Below are positions 37,071-45,934 of a DNA stretch of 64,000 nucleotides, in pieces. The notes under the pieces are model-generated. The model did no database searches and had not been told where the DNA came from. It saw only the letters and a program-made list of their open reading frames with translations. Each line of letters starts with the position of its first letter. Positions within the stretch are counted from its first letter, which is position 1. The position numbers were made by a program, and so were the translations under genes. Source of the DNA: Flavobacterium xueshanense (GTDB lineage: Bacteria; Bacteroidota; Bacteroidia; Flavobacteriales; Flavobacteriaceae); NCBI RefSeq assembly GCF_900112975.1, contig NZ_FONQ01000007.1:62001-126000 (forward strand). The letters run 5' to 3'.

Positions 37071-37586
37071 ATGAAATCAACACAATTACCCGTAAACGAA
37101 TATGCATCTTTTTATGCTCCTTATATAAACGCTTTAGGAGAAGTAAATTTGATGGAAGAATTAGAAATTTCATTGCATGATTTTATCCGTTTTGTTCAAA
37201 ATATTCCAATGGATAAGTTTGATTACAGATATGCGGAAGGGAAGTGGAATATCAAAGAGATTATTCAACATGTAATTGATACCGAGCGCATTTTTGCGTA
37301 TCGCGCATTGCGTATTTCCAGAAATAACGAAACACCTTTACCAGGTTTTGACGAAAATTATTATGTGGCGAATACTGAAGCTGCCAATAGAAGTATTCAG
37401 GATTTACTGACTGAATTTTCAGCTGTGCGACATTCAAATTTGTTTCTTTTTAAAAGTTTATCTGAAGAACAATTAAGGAGGATTGGAATCGCTTCGAATG
37501 CAGCTGTTTCAGTTCGTGCGATTGGTTTTATTATGATTGGACATCAAAAACACCATCAAAAAGTTTTCGAAGAAAGATATTTGTAA
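37071..37586 (+). CDS. DinB family protein
   Basis: 171-residue four-helix protein of the DinB/YfiT-like superfamily. Metal-binding histidines are plausible: one in KEIIQHVIDTER (about 63-74) and two in IGHQKHHQKVFEERY near the C-terminus. Members act as metal-dependent thiol transferases or S-transferases, but the substrate here is unknown. It begins 10 bases after ppc, so it probably shares that transcript; there is no obvious functional link. It ends one base before the convergent glycosylase gene. Confidence 0.82.
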   Translation: MKSTQLPVNEYASFYAPYINALGEVNLMEELEISLHDFIRFVQNIPMDKFDYRYAEGKWNIKEIIQHVIDTERIFAYRALRISRNNETPLPGFDENYYVANTEAANRSIQDLLTEFSAVRHSNLFLFKSLSEEQLRRIGIASNAAVSVRAIGFIMIGHQKHHQKVFEERYL

Positions 37587-37587
37587 C

Positions 37588-38064
37588 TTATTTAATACAA
37601 GTTGACCAGATTTTCAGCTTGTTTTCGAATGACATTGTATTTGCAGGACTAGTAGAAGGCATCTCATAATATAGGAAGCCTTCTATTTTTCCAAATTTCT
37701 TCAAAAAGTATCTTTGACTTTCTTTTCCGTTAAAAATGATGGTTGTAATTCGGGGAAATTCTTTGAAAAATGTTTCAAAATCATTTTCTTTATGATTTTT
37801 AATGTGAATATCCAAACTTCCTTTTCTTTCACAATTTTCTAAAACATCCCAAAGTCCAATGTTATTTGCTTGAAGTAATTGTTTTTTTTCTTGGAATACT
37901 TCAGCTATTGGTAAATTATCGAATAACGTGTACATTATTTTCCAGAAATGATTTCTTTTGTGCGCATAATATTCCTGTTTTTCGAGTGATGCGATGCCGG
38001 GCATTGTACCTAGAATCAAAATCTCGGTTTTGGAATTTACAAAAGGAGGAAAGGATTGTATCAT
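37588..38064 (-). CDS. DNA-deoxyinosine glycosylase (MUG/UDG fold)
   Basis: 158-residue uracil-DNA-glycosylase-superfamily protein of the hypoxanthine-DNA glycosylase type, which removes deaminated adenine from DNA. Features: ILILGTMPGIASLEKQEYYA (motif 1), HKRNHFWKIM, NIGLWDVL and the late PSTSPANT loop. It lies 9 bases below recQ on the same strand, so the two repair genes are likely co-transcribed. The subfamily call is from motif memory and would be confirmed by TIGR04274. Confidence 0.8.
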   Translation of the reverse strand: MIQSFPPFVNSKTEILILGTMPGIASLEKQEYYAHKRNHFWKIMYTLFDNLPIAEVFQEKKQLLQANNIGLWDVLENCERKGSLDIHIKNHKENDFETFFKEFPRITTIIFNGKESQRYFLKKFGKIEGFLYYEMPSTSPANTMSFENKLKIWSTCIK

Positions 38065-38073
38065 GTAAAATTT

Positions 38074-40185
38074 TTAAACTGCAGCGTTTTCTTTTTCTAA
38101 TATCGCCAATGCTAACCGAATTTTACCGTAATCTATTTTTTCTTCAAAATAATCAAAATACGGTTTTAAAGCATTTGGTGATTCTAATTTTACTTGCGCT
38201 TCAGCAATTTGAGAAACTTCATCTTTTGAAATAAAAGAATCTAAGTCAATATCAGCTCCGTCAACATACAGTTTCGCTAAATGTGACATAATTGTACTAA
38301 GACCTAATTTTCTTTTCTGAGCAATTTCCTCGACAGACAATCCGTTTTTATAAAGTTCCAATGTTTCTTTGTAGGTTGTGGCTTCTTTCTTTTTTCTGAC
38401 AACTTTATATTTTTGAAAATCAATTATCGTTTTGATAAAAGCATCGCCATATTTTTCCAGTTTTGCTTTTCCAACGCCATCAATTGCGAGTAATTCATGA
38501 TCGCTCATCGGTCTTTCGGTTTCCATTTGGCGCAAAGCCGCATCACTAAAAATTACATACGCAGGAACTGATTCCTCTTTAGAAATTTCATAACGTAATT
38601 TTCGTAAAGTTTCAAAAAGTGAATTGGCAGCAGCTTTAGTTTTTGGTTCTCTTGCCTCTTGTTTCTCAATAATAATTTTCTGAACCGTGGTTAGTTGTAC
38701 TTTTTCTCCTTCAAATAAAACTTTTTTTGCTAGAGTGGTTAATCTGATTTTGTTTTGTTTGTGAAAAGCAATTTCACAGTAGCCTAAATTGATCAATTGT
38801 ATCAAATATTGATTCCAGTCATACCACGAAAGATCAGCGCCAACCCCATACGTTTTTAAGTTTTGGTATTCTTTTTCATAGATGTAAGCATTTTTGGAAC
38901 CTCGCAAAAAGTCAATGATTACAGGCAGTGGTTCAGTTTCCTGTAACCGAATAATTGCCGATAATGCTTTTTGTGCAATTACCGTTCCATCGAAAAACAG
39001 CGGTGGATTTTTGCAAATATCACAATTCCCACAGTTCTCTGTAACAAGTTCTCCAAAATAAGAAAGCAATATTTTTCTGCGACAACTCAGCGCATCGGCA
39101 TATTGTTTCATACGTTCCAGTTTAGCCAGCTGTAATTCAGCGTTTAAACCTTGTGTAGCAAATTTTTGCAATTGAATTACATCGCCATAACTTTCAAATA
39201 ATACCGTTTCTGATGGCAAACCATCGCGACCGGCACGACCAATTTCCTGATAATAGCCTTCAATATTTTTAGGTAAATTGTAGTGAATCACCCAACGAAC
39301 ATTTGATTTGTCAATTCCCATTCCAAAAGCAATGGTTGCGCAAACCACTTTACAGTCATCATTGATAAATTCATCTTGTGTTTTCGAGCGAATTTTATTG
39401 TCTAAACCGGCGTGATATGCTTTTGCGCTAATGCCGATTTTTTGTAATTTTTCAGCAAGTTCTTCCGTTGTTTTTCTGCTCAAGCAATATACGATTCCGG
39501 ATTCATTTGGTTTTTCTTGGATGAAATCTATAATTTGTTTGATTCTGTCCAAAGCAGGGCGAACTTCTAAACTCAGATTTTTTCTATCAAAAGAAGCTAC
39601 AAATAGTTTCGGATTCTTTAGATTTAATTGTTCGCTAATGTCCTTACGTGTAGCTTTATCAGCAGTTGCAGTTAAAGCTAAAATTGGAGTAGAGGGAAAG
39701 CGGTTTTTCAGATATCCTAGATTAGTATACGCTGGTCGGAAATCATGTCCCCAAGATGAAATGCAATGTGCTTCATCGATTGCAATAAGACTTACAGTTA
39801 AGTTATTGAAAATATTATCCAGAAAAGACAAGCTTTCCGGAGCAATGTAAACCAATTTAATTGTGTTGGATTTTAAACTTTCAATATAAAATTGTCGTTC
39901 GTCTACGGTTTGGCTGCTGTTGATGAAACAGGCTTTAATACCATTAGCTTTTAAGCCATCGACTTGATCTTTCATCAAAGCAATAAGCGGGGAAATTACG
40001 ATTGTGATTCCTGGAAATATCAGTGCTGGTAGTTGAAAGCAAATTGATTTTCCTCCACCTGTAGGCATTATTGCTACTGTATCTTGTCCAGAGAGAATAC
40101 AATTTATTATTTGTTCCTGATTAGGTCTGAATTTTTCAAAACCAAAGTTTTCTTTGAGTTTGGCGAGTAAAATTTCATGAGTCAT
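38074..40185 (-). CDS. recQ: ATP-dependent DNA helicase RecQ
   Basis: 3'-5' helicase for recombination and fork repair, 703 residues. Walker A is PTGGGKS (41-47), the DEAH box is IDEAHCISSWGHDFRP, and helicase motif VI reads GRAGRDG. Zinc-binding cysteines follow (CRRK, then CGNCDIC), then the winged-helix RQC domain, an HRDC domain (DHELLAIDGVGKAKLEKYG) and an extra C-terminal helix-turn-helix-like segment (KNGLSVEEIAQKRKLGLSTI). This is the usual RecQ layout for Bacteroidota. It is upstream of the deoxyinosine glycosylase gene. Confidence 0.95.
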   Translation of the reverse strand: MTHEILLAKLKENFGFEKFRPNQEQIINCILSGQDTVAIMPTGGGKSICFQLPALIFPGITIVISPLIALMKDQVDGLKANGIKACFINSSQTVDERQFYIESLKSNTIKLVYIAPESLSFLDNIFNNLTVSLIAIDEAHCISSWGHDFRPAYTNLGYLKNRFPSTPILALTATADKATRKDISEQLNLKNPKLFVASFDRKNLSLEVRPALDRIKQIIDFIQEKPNESGIVYCLSRKTTEELAEKLQKIGISAKAYHAGLDNKIRSKTQDEFINDDCKVVCATIAFGMGIDKSNVRWVIHYNLPKNIEGYYQEIGRAGRDGLPSETVLFESYGDVIQLQKFATQGLNAELQLAKLERMKQYADALSCRRKILLSYFGELVTENCGNCDICKNPPLFFDGTVIAQKALSAIIRLQETEPLPVIIDFLRGSKNAYIYEKEYQNLKTYGVGADLSWYDWNQYLIQLINLGYCEIAFHKQNKIRLTTLAKKVLFEGEKVQLTTVQKIIIEKQEAREPKTKAAANSLFETLRKLRYEISKEESVPAYVIFSDAALRQMETERPMSDHELLAIDGVGKAKLEKYGDAFIKTIIDFQKYKVVRKKKEATTYKETLELYKNGLSVEEIAQKRKLGLSTIMSHLAKLYVDGADIDLDSFISKDEVSQIAEAQVKLESPNALKPYFDYFEEKIDYGKIRLALAILEKENAAV

Positions 40186-40213
40186 TTTGGCGTATATTTA
40201 GAAGTCTAAAATT

Positions 40214-40250
40214 ATAAAAAAAGGAACTCGTGAATGAGTTCCTTTTTATA
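40214..40250 (-). terminator. Intrinsic terminator after acidic-protein gene
   Basis: AAAAAGGAACTC and GAGTTCCTTTTT form a 12-base stem around GTGAAT, with a T-run on the minus strand. It ends transcription of the gene at 40273-40677. Confidence 0.85.
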
Positions 40251-40272
40251 AATATATTTAAAATGGGATTAA

Positions 40273-40677
40273 CTAATCCTCATCTTCGTCATCGTCTTCA
40301 TCTGAGAAATCTTTTTCATCAGCATCTTCGTCATCCTCATCATCTCCTAAATCAGAATCCGGTTTGTCGATAGCGTCATCTTCATCGTCGTCATCAATAT
40401 CATCGTCTAAATCCAAACCCTTGATCGGTTCAACTACTTCGTCGATGATAATTTCATCATCTTCCTCAAAGTTTTCAATTCTATCAGCAAGTTTAGTGCT
40501 CACTTTTACTAAATAAATAGTATCGTCAGTTTGTACTTCGACTGCTTCAATCAATTCATTTTTAGCATTTCTAAAACTAATAATGTTTGAATCATCATAA
40601 CCATCTGGGAATTTATCAACCAAAAGGTTCAAAATTTCATTGGTAAGTTTCGCGTAATCTACAATTACTCTTTTCAT
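40273..40677 (-). CDS. Small protein with highly acidic tail
   Basis: 134 residues. The first 75 form a compact domain (MKRVIVDYAKLTNEIL, IYLVKVSTKLADRIENF); residues about 85-134 are almost only Asp and Glu with a few Lys and Ser, surely disordered and strongly negative. The family is frequent in Bacteroidota, where it is sometimes labelled DNA primase without good reason. It follows the deoxyhypusine-synthase-like gene by 8 bases on the same strand. A chaperone-like or polyamine/cation-binding role would fit the acidic tail, but that is speculation. Confidence 0.7.
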   Translation of the reverse strand: MKRVIVDYAKLTNEILNLLVDKFPDGYDDSNIISFRNAKNELIEAVEVQTDDTIYLVKVSTKLADRIENFEEDDEIIIDEVVEPIKGLDLDDDIDDDDEDDAIDKPDSDLGDDEDDEDADEKDFSDEDDDEDED

Positions 40678-40685
40678 AAAATATT

Positions 40686-41657
40686 CTATAAATCTAATAA
40701 ATAAGCGAAAATTAAAGGAGCTACAATGGTAGCATCGGACTCAATAATGAACTTAGGTGTTTTAATGTCTAATTTACCCCACGTAATTTTTTCATTTGGC
40801 ACCGCTCCAGAATACGAACCGTAACTGGTTGTTGAATCTGAAATCTGACAGAAATAACTCCAAAACGGAATGTCATGCATTTCCATATCTTGGTACAACA
40901 TTGGCACCACGCATATTGGAAAATCTCCAGCAATACCGCCGCCAATTTGGAAGAAACCTACACCATTTGTACTGTTTTTTGGATACCAATCTGATAAGAA
41001 AACCATATATTCGATACCGGATTTCATTGTAGAAGCTTTCAAATCTCCTTTAATTACATACGATGCAAATATATTTCCCATAGTACTGTCTTCCCATCCC
41101 GGTACAATAATAGGTAAATTTTTCTCAGCAGCTGCATACATCCAACTGTCTTTTAAGTCAATTTCATAATATTCTTCAAGAACACCTGAAAGTAACATTT
41201 TGTACATAAATTCATGTGGAAAATATCTTTCGCCTTTATCATCCGCATCTTTCCAGATTTTGTAAATATGCTTTTGCAAACGACGGAAAGCTTCATGTTC
41301 CGGAATACAAGTATCTGTTACACGGTTTAGACCTCTTTCGAGTAAATCCCATTCGTCTTGCGGAGTCAAGTCACGATAATTTGGAACTCTTTCATAATGA
41401 GAATGAGCAACTAAATTCATGATGTCTTCTTCTAAATTTGCACCAGTACACGATATGATATGAACTTTATCCTGACGAATAATCTCAGAAAATATTTTTC
41501 CAATCTCGGCGGTACTCATAGCGCCAGCCATGCTTACCATCATTTTTGCACCATTGGCTAATTGTTCTTCATATGCCTTAGCTGCGTCAACTAAAGATGC
41601 AGAATTGAAATGCAAATAATGCTTTTCTATAAACTGACTGATTGGTCCCTTGCTCAT
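40686..41657 (-). CDS. Deoxyhypusine synthase-family protein
   Basis: 323-residue NAD-dependent enzyme of the deoxyhypusine synthase family. Bacteria lack eIF5A as a substrate; characterised bacterial homologues act in polyamine synthesis, for example making homospermidine. The NAD-binding and active-site region is recognisable (SCTGANLEEDIMN; PGWEDSTMGN), and the catalytic Lys is in the conserved NEKITWGKLD. An arginine decarboxylase gene lies 93 bases upstream on the same strand, supporting a polyamine role. No agmatinase gene is present between them. Confidence 0.82.
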   Translation of the reverse strand: MSKGPISQFIEKHYLHFNSASLVDAAKAYEEQLANGAKMMVSMAGAMSTAEIGKIFSEIIRQDKVHIISCTGANLEEDIMNLVAHSHYERVPNYRDLTPQDEWDLLERGLNRVTDTCIPEHEAFRRLQKHIYKIWKDADDKGERYFPHEFMYKMLLSGVLEEYYEIDLKDSWMYAAAEKNLPIIVPGWEDSTMGNIFASYVIKGDLKASTMKSGIEYMVFLSDWYPKNSTNGVGFFQIGGGIAGDFPICVVPMLYQDMEMHDIPFWSYFCQISDSTTSYGSYSGAVPNEKITWGKLDIKTPKFIIESDATIVAPLIFAYLLDL

Positions 41658-41750
41658 TTTTTAAAATTTAAATGCTTAAAAATCAAAACGTTAAAATTAT
41701 AATTTCAAATTTAACGAATTTTTATATTGAATAATTGAATAATTGTTAAT

Positions 41751-43151
41751 TTATTTTTTGTCGTAACCTAATATTTTCAAAACTTCTTCAGAGGTTTGTT
41801 GTTCTGAGAAAACTTCAGTGGCTAATATACCGTTTTCGTCTCTGTCTATCAATATATGTTTAGGTTGCGGAATCAAGCAATGGTGCAAACCACCATATCC
41901 ACCAATAGTTTCCTGATAAGCTCCCGTATTAAAAAATCCGATATATAAAGGTTTTTCTTTATTGTATTTTGGCAAATAAATAGCATTCATGTTTTGCTCT
42001 GAGTTGTAATAATCATCGCTGTCGCACGTCAATCCACCCAACAAAACCCGCTCATACATATCATTCCAGCGATTTACGGCCAGCATGATAAAACGCTTGT
42101 TGATTGCCCATGTATCTGGTAAAGTAGTGATGAAAGAGGAATCAATCATGTTCCATTTCTCTCTGTCATTTTGTTGTTTTTGATACAAAATCTGATAAAT
42201 CGCTCCACCACTTTCTCCTACAGTAAAAGACCCAAATTCAGTAAAAATATTTGGAACATCAACTTCGGCTTCATCACAAGCTATTTTGATCTGATTGATG
42301 ATTTCGTCAATCATGTATTGATAATCGTATTCAAATGCCAATGAGTTTTTTATAGGAAAACCACCGCCAATATTCAATCCGTCGAGCGAAGGACATTCTT
42401 TCTTTAAAGCTACGTAAACCTTAATACATTTTACTAATTCATTCCAGTAATAGGCGTTGTCATTAATTCCTGTGTTGATAAAAAAGTGCAACATTTTAAG
42501 TTCCAGTTTCTTATTTTCCTTGATTTCTTTTTTGTAAAACGGAACAATATTTTTGTATCCAATTCCTAGCCTTGAAGTATAAAATTCAAATTTAGGCTCT
42601 TCTTCTGCAGCAATACGAATTCCAATTTTGAATTTGTTTTTTATTTGTCCTTGAAGCAAGTCAAGTTCTTCAAAATTATCAATAATTGGAATGGCGTTTT
42701 TATGACCATTATTAATAAGTCGCGCAATATTTTCAATATATTGGTCTCTTTTAAAACCATTGCAAATCACATACGTACTTTTATTAATTTTACCGTTTGC
42801 TAAGAGGTTTTCAACAATATTAATATCAAATGCAGATGATGTTTCAATATGAATATTGTTTTTGAACGCTTCGTTCATAATATATTCAAAATGAGAACTT
42901 TTTGTGCAATAACAATAGTAATATTTTGCCTCATATTTATTTTTTTCCATCGACTTACGAAACCAGCTTTTGGCTTTGTTGATGTTGTTGGAAATTTGAG
43001 GTAAATACGTAAATTTTAATGGCGTACCATATTGCTCTACCAGTTTCATCAAATCGATATTATGAAACTGAAGATTATCTTTGTTTAATGTAAATTCTTC
43101 TTGGGGAAAATAGTAGGTTTGATTGATTAAATCAGAATATTTTGTATTCAT
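41751..43151 (-). CDS. Arginine decarboxylase, fold-III PLP type
   Basis: PLP-dependent decarboxylase of the alanine-racemase fold (ornithine/diaminopimelate/arginine decarboxylase group 2), expected to make agmatine from arginine. The PLP Lys is K84 in YCYCTKSSH; the glycine-rich phosphate loop GLNIGGGFP lies mid-protein, and GGLTCDSDDYY carries the conserved active-site Cys-Asp pair. 466 residues is the flavobacterial short form of SpeA, lacking the insertion of the 630-residue E. coli enzyme. The downstream deoxyhypusine synthase homologue supports a polyamine pathway. Confidence 0.82.
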   Translation of the reverse strand: MNTKYSDLINQTYYFPQEEFTLNKDNLQFHNIDLMKLVEQYGTPLKFTYLPQISNNINKAKSWFRKSMEKNKYEAKYYYCYCTKSSHFEYIMNEAFKNNIHIETSSAFDINIVENLLANGKINKSTYVICNGFKRDQYIENIARLINNGHKNAIPIIDNFEELDLLQGQIKNKFKIGIRIAAEEEPKFEFYTSRLGIGYKNIVPFYKKEIKENKKLELKMLHFFINTGINDNAYYWNELVKCIKVYVALKKECPSLDGLNIGGGFPIKNSLAFEYDYQYMIDEIINQIKIACDEAEVDVPNIFTEFGSFTVGESGGAIYQILYQKQQNDREKWNMIDSSFITTLPDTWAINKRFIMLAVNRWNDMYERVLLGGLTCDSDDYYNSEQNMNAIYLPKYNKEKPLYIGFFNTGAYQETIGGYGGLHHCLIPQPKHILIDRDENGILATEVFSEQQTSEEVLKILGYDKK

Positions 43152-43202
43152 TAGATGTCGTGATTATAGATTAGAATATTGTAAAATAAAGTAACCTATA
43201 AT

Positions 43203-43382
43203 TCAAACCCGGATATTTGCATATACGATTTGAAGCTTCTCGTGATCTGCTTTTAAGTATTGGAAAACATCAAAACTAAAGTTTCCTTTAATAGAATAAA
43301 ACCGCTTCAATATTCTTAAAAAAGACATATTGTTTCGGATTTTACTGGAACTATAATTTGGCTTGTTTTGACTTTTTTTCAT
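43203..43382 (-). CDS. Short hypothetical protein, 59 residues
   Basis: An open frame from the ATG at 43380-43382 to a TGA at 43203-43205. It begins MKKSQNKPNYSSSKIRNNMS, continues FLRILKRFYSIKGNFSFDVF and ends VYANIRV. It is basic, with codon use like neighbouring genes, and fills the gap between aroB and the arginine decarboxylase gene on the same strand. I recognise no family. It could be a real small gene or a chance frame; the compositional coherence favours a gene. Confidence 0.45.
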   Translation of the reverse strand: MKKSQNKPNYSSSKIRNNMSFLRILKRFYSIKGNFSFDVFQYLKADHEKLQIVYANIRV

Positions 43383-43438
43383 CGGTGCAAATGTAAAAAA
43401 TATTATATACGCAATGCAATCCTTTTTATAAAAATTAA

Positions 43439-44506
43439 TTAAGATTTATAATCCAGAAACGCCTTAAGAATTAATTCATTTTCAACCGATTGATTGATTT
43501 TTATTTTTCCTATACCTTCAATCAATACAAATTGAATGTTGCCGTACTCATTTTTTTTGTCATGAATAAGTAGTTCCAAGATAGGTTCGATATCCTTTTC
43601 TTCAAAAATGATGTCGTCATATATAGACTTGATGCAGGATTTTATCTCGGAATATTCTTCTTTATTGATTAGTTTTTTATCCAATGAAATGAAACTTTCT
43701 AATATCATCCCAACGGCAATGGCTTCTCCGTGCAGCAAAGTAGTTTTATTTTCATTTTCCAGAAAATAACTTTCAATGGCATGACCCAATGTGTGACCAA
43801 AATTCAATGCTTTTCGGATATTTTTTTCGGTAGGATCTTGAAGGACAATTTCATTTTTTATTTCAACCGAACGGTAAATCAATGTGTCAAAATCAGCAAA
43901 ATCTATAATTTTTAAATCTAGAAATTGTTCCCAATATTTCTTATCGTATATTAAACCGTGTTTCAGCATTTCGGCAAGACCCGAACGCATTTCGTTTTGC
44001 GGAACTGTTTCGAGATATTGAGTGTCGATAAGCACCATTTTTGGTACATTGATAACGCCGATTTGGTTTTTTAGATTCCCTAAATCCACTCCGTTTTTAC
44101 CTCCTACAGAAGCATCAACCATTGATAATAGCGTAGTAGGAACGTGAACAAAATCAATTCCACGTTTGAATGTCGAAGCAACAAATCCACCTAAATCAGT
44201 AACAACGCCACCACCGAGATTAATTACAAGACTTTTTCTGTCGGCACCAAGTTCCGTTAATACATTCCAAATTTGGACACAAGTCTCAATATTTTTATTT
44301 TCTTCACCAGCATCAAATTCTATAATTTCAATCGTAAGATCAGTTTCCAAATATGGAAGAAAATTAGGCAAGCAAAACTCATTGGTATTGCTGTCTACAA
44401 TAATAAATAGGTTGGAGTATTTATTTTCTTTTAAATGAAAGTTTAATGCTTCGTATCCTTTTTCGTTGAAATGTATCGGATAACTGTTGGCTTGAATTGA
44501 CTGCAT
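43439..44506 (-). CDS. aroB: 3-dehydroquinate synthase
   Basis: Second enzyme of the shikimate pathway, converting DAHP to 3-dehydroquinate with NAD+ and a metal. Characteristic blocks: NLGGGVVTDLGGFVASTFKR (about 98-117), PTTLLSMVDASVGGKNGVDL, the metal-binding EMLKHGLI and FGHTLGHAIE, and a second His later (LLHGEAIAVGM). 355 residues is normal. It is divergent from the proline dehydrogenase gene. Confidence 0.95.
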   Translation of the reverse strand: MQSIQANSYPIHFNEKGYEALNFHLKENKYSNLFIIVDSNTNEFCLPNFLPYLETDLTIEIIEFDAGEENKNIETCVQIWNVLTELGADRKSLVINLGGGVVTDLGGFVASTFKRGIDFVHVPTTLLSMVDASVGGKNGVDLGNLKNQIGVINVPKMVLIDTQYLETVPQNEMRSGLAEMLKHGLIYDKKYWEQFLDLKIIDFADFDTLIYRSVEIKNEIVLQDPTEKNIRKALNFGHTLGHAIESYFLENENKTTLLHGEAIAVGMILESFISLDKKLINKEEYSEIKSCIKSIYDDIIFEEKDIEPILELLIHDKKNEYGNIQFVLIEGIGKIKINQSVENELILKAFLDYKS

Positions 44507-44571
44507 CTTTATAGATTAATTGGAACCGCAAAATAAGGTAATTTTTGCTAAACAATATTCAAAACTCTGTC

Positions 44572-44579
44572 TATATTTG
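44572..44579 (+). promoter_or_regulatory. Candidate -7 element of proline dehydrogenase gene
   Basis: TATATTTG matches TAnnTTTG and lies 19 bases before the ATG at 44599. The nearest upstream TTG is further than the usual 17-20 bases, so the -33 box is uncertain. Confidence 0.45.
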
Positions 44580-44598
44580 TACAAAAATATAACAAATA

Positions 44599-45768
44599 AT
44601 GGAAAAAATATTCAATAATACACAAGTTGCCTTTTCATTAAAAAGTGATACCGAATTGGACAGAGCTTATTTTCTTTTCAAAATGATTGCAAATCAGCCA
44701 CTGGTTCGTATTGGAACTGCGGTTACTAATTTTGCCCTGAAAGCAAATCTTCCTGTTGAAGGTTTAATTCGCGCTACTGTTTTTGACCATTTTTGCGGAG
44801 GTGTAAATGAAGTTGATTGCCTTTCAGTGGTGGATAAAATGTACACCAAGGGCGTTTCATCTGTTTTGGATTATTCTGTAGAAGGAAAAGAAGAGGAAGA
44901 TCAGTTTGATGCTGCGCTTGAAATGACCTTAAAAACAATCGAATTTGCCAAAGAACGTCAAGCGATTCCTTTTGCCGTTTTTAAACCTACTGGTTTTGGT
45001 CGTTTTGAATTGTATGAGAAATTAGGAGAAAAACAAGTGTTAACTCCGGAAGAACAAGCGGAATGGAATAGAGTGGTAGAACGTTTTGATTTAGTTTGTA
45101 AAGATGCGCATTCTAAAAATGTTGCCCTTTTGATAGACGGTGAAGAAAGTTGGATGCAAGACGCTGCAGATGATTTAGTGACCGAAATGATGCGCAAATA
45201 CAACAAAGAAAAAGCGATTGTTTTTAATACGTTGCAAATGTATCGTTGGGATCGTGTAGATTATTTGAAAAAATTGCATGAACAGGCAAAAAATGAAGGA
45301 TTTTTTATTGGGATGAAATTAGTTCGTGGTGCTTACATGGAAAAAGAAATTGCACGTGCGGAAGAAAAAGGATATTCATCGCCAATATGCGCTTCAAAAG
45401 AAGATACAGATGAAAATTATGATGCAGCAGTTCGCTACATGATTGAACACTTAAATATGATGTCAATTTTTGCAGGAACCCACAACGAATCCAGTACCTA
45501 TACTTTAATGGAATTGATGCAGCAAAAAGGAATTAAAACAAACGATGATAGAATTTGGTTTGGTCAATTGTATGGTATGAGCGATAATATCAGCTACAAT
45601 TTAGCCGCTCATGGATATAATGTTGCTAAATATTTGCCTTTTGGTCCTGTAAAAGATGTGATGCCGTACTTGATTCGTCGTGCAGAAGAAAATACTTCGG
45701 TAGCCGGACAAACCAGTCGTGAACTAACATTGATTAAAACAGAACGCGATAGAAGAAAAGGGAAGTAG
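44599..45768 (+). CDS. Proline dehydrogenase
   Basis: FAD-dependent first step of proline catabolism, oxidising proline to pyrroline-5-carboxylate and feeding electrons to quinones. The TIM-barrel domain shows VSSVLDYSVEG, the later GMKLVRGAYMEKE with catalytic Lys/Arg, FAGTHNE, and a C-terminal PYLIRRAEEN motif typical of PRODH. 389 residues corresponds to the monofunctional form, with the P5C dehydrogenase encoded elsewhere. A long imperfect inverted repeat follows its stop codon. Confidence 0.93.
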   Translation: MEKIFNNTQVAFSLKSDTELDRAYFLFKMIANQPLVRIGTAVTNFALKANLPVEGLIRATVFDHFCGGVNEVDCLSVVDKMYTKGVSSVLDYSVEGKEEEDQFDAALEMTLKTIEFAKERQAIPFAVFKPTGFGRFELYEKLGEKQVLTPEEQAEWNRVVERFDLVCKDAHSKNVALLIDGEESWMQDAADDLVTEMMRKYNKEKAIVFNTLQMYRWDRVDYLKKLHEQAKNEGFFIGMKLVRGAYMEKEIARAEEKGYSSPICASKEDTDENYDAAVRYMIEHLNMMSIFAGTHNESSTYTLMELMQQKGIKTNDDRIWFGQLYGMSDNISYNLAAHGYNVAKYLPFGPVKDVMPYLIRRAEENTSVAGQTSRELTLIKTERDRRKGK

Positions 45769-45782
45769 TCAAATAAAAATAG

Positions 45783-45898
45783 AATACGGATTACACGGAT
45801 TTACTTCGTAAAAACACGGGTAAAAATTGATTTTAGTTGCATGAACAGCAAGAAAAAATCAATTTTTATCCGTTTTTTCGCTTTTGCGAATTCGTATT
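45783..45898. repeat. Long imperfect inverted repeat
   Basis: The inner arms CGGGTAAAAATTGATTTT (45817-45834) and AAAATCAATTTTTATCCG (45855-45872) pair with one mismatch, and pairing continues outward imperfectly to AATACGGATT and AATTCGTATT. It fills the gap between the convergent proline dehydrogenase and ABC exporter genes and may work as a bidirectional terminator, although its ACGGATTACACGGATT vocabulary looks like a dispersed repeat. Confidence 0.7.
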
Positions 45899-45934
45899 AT
45901 CAGTGTCCTAAAAAAATGATAAGGATCTTAAAAT

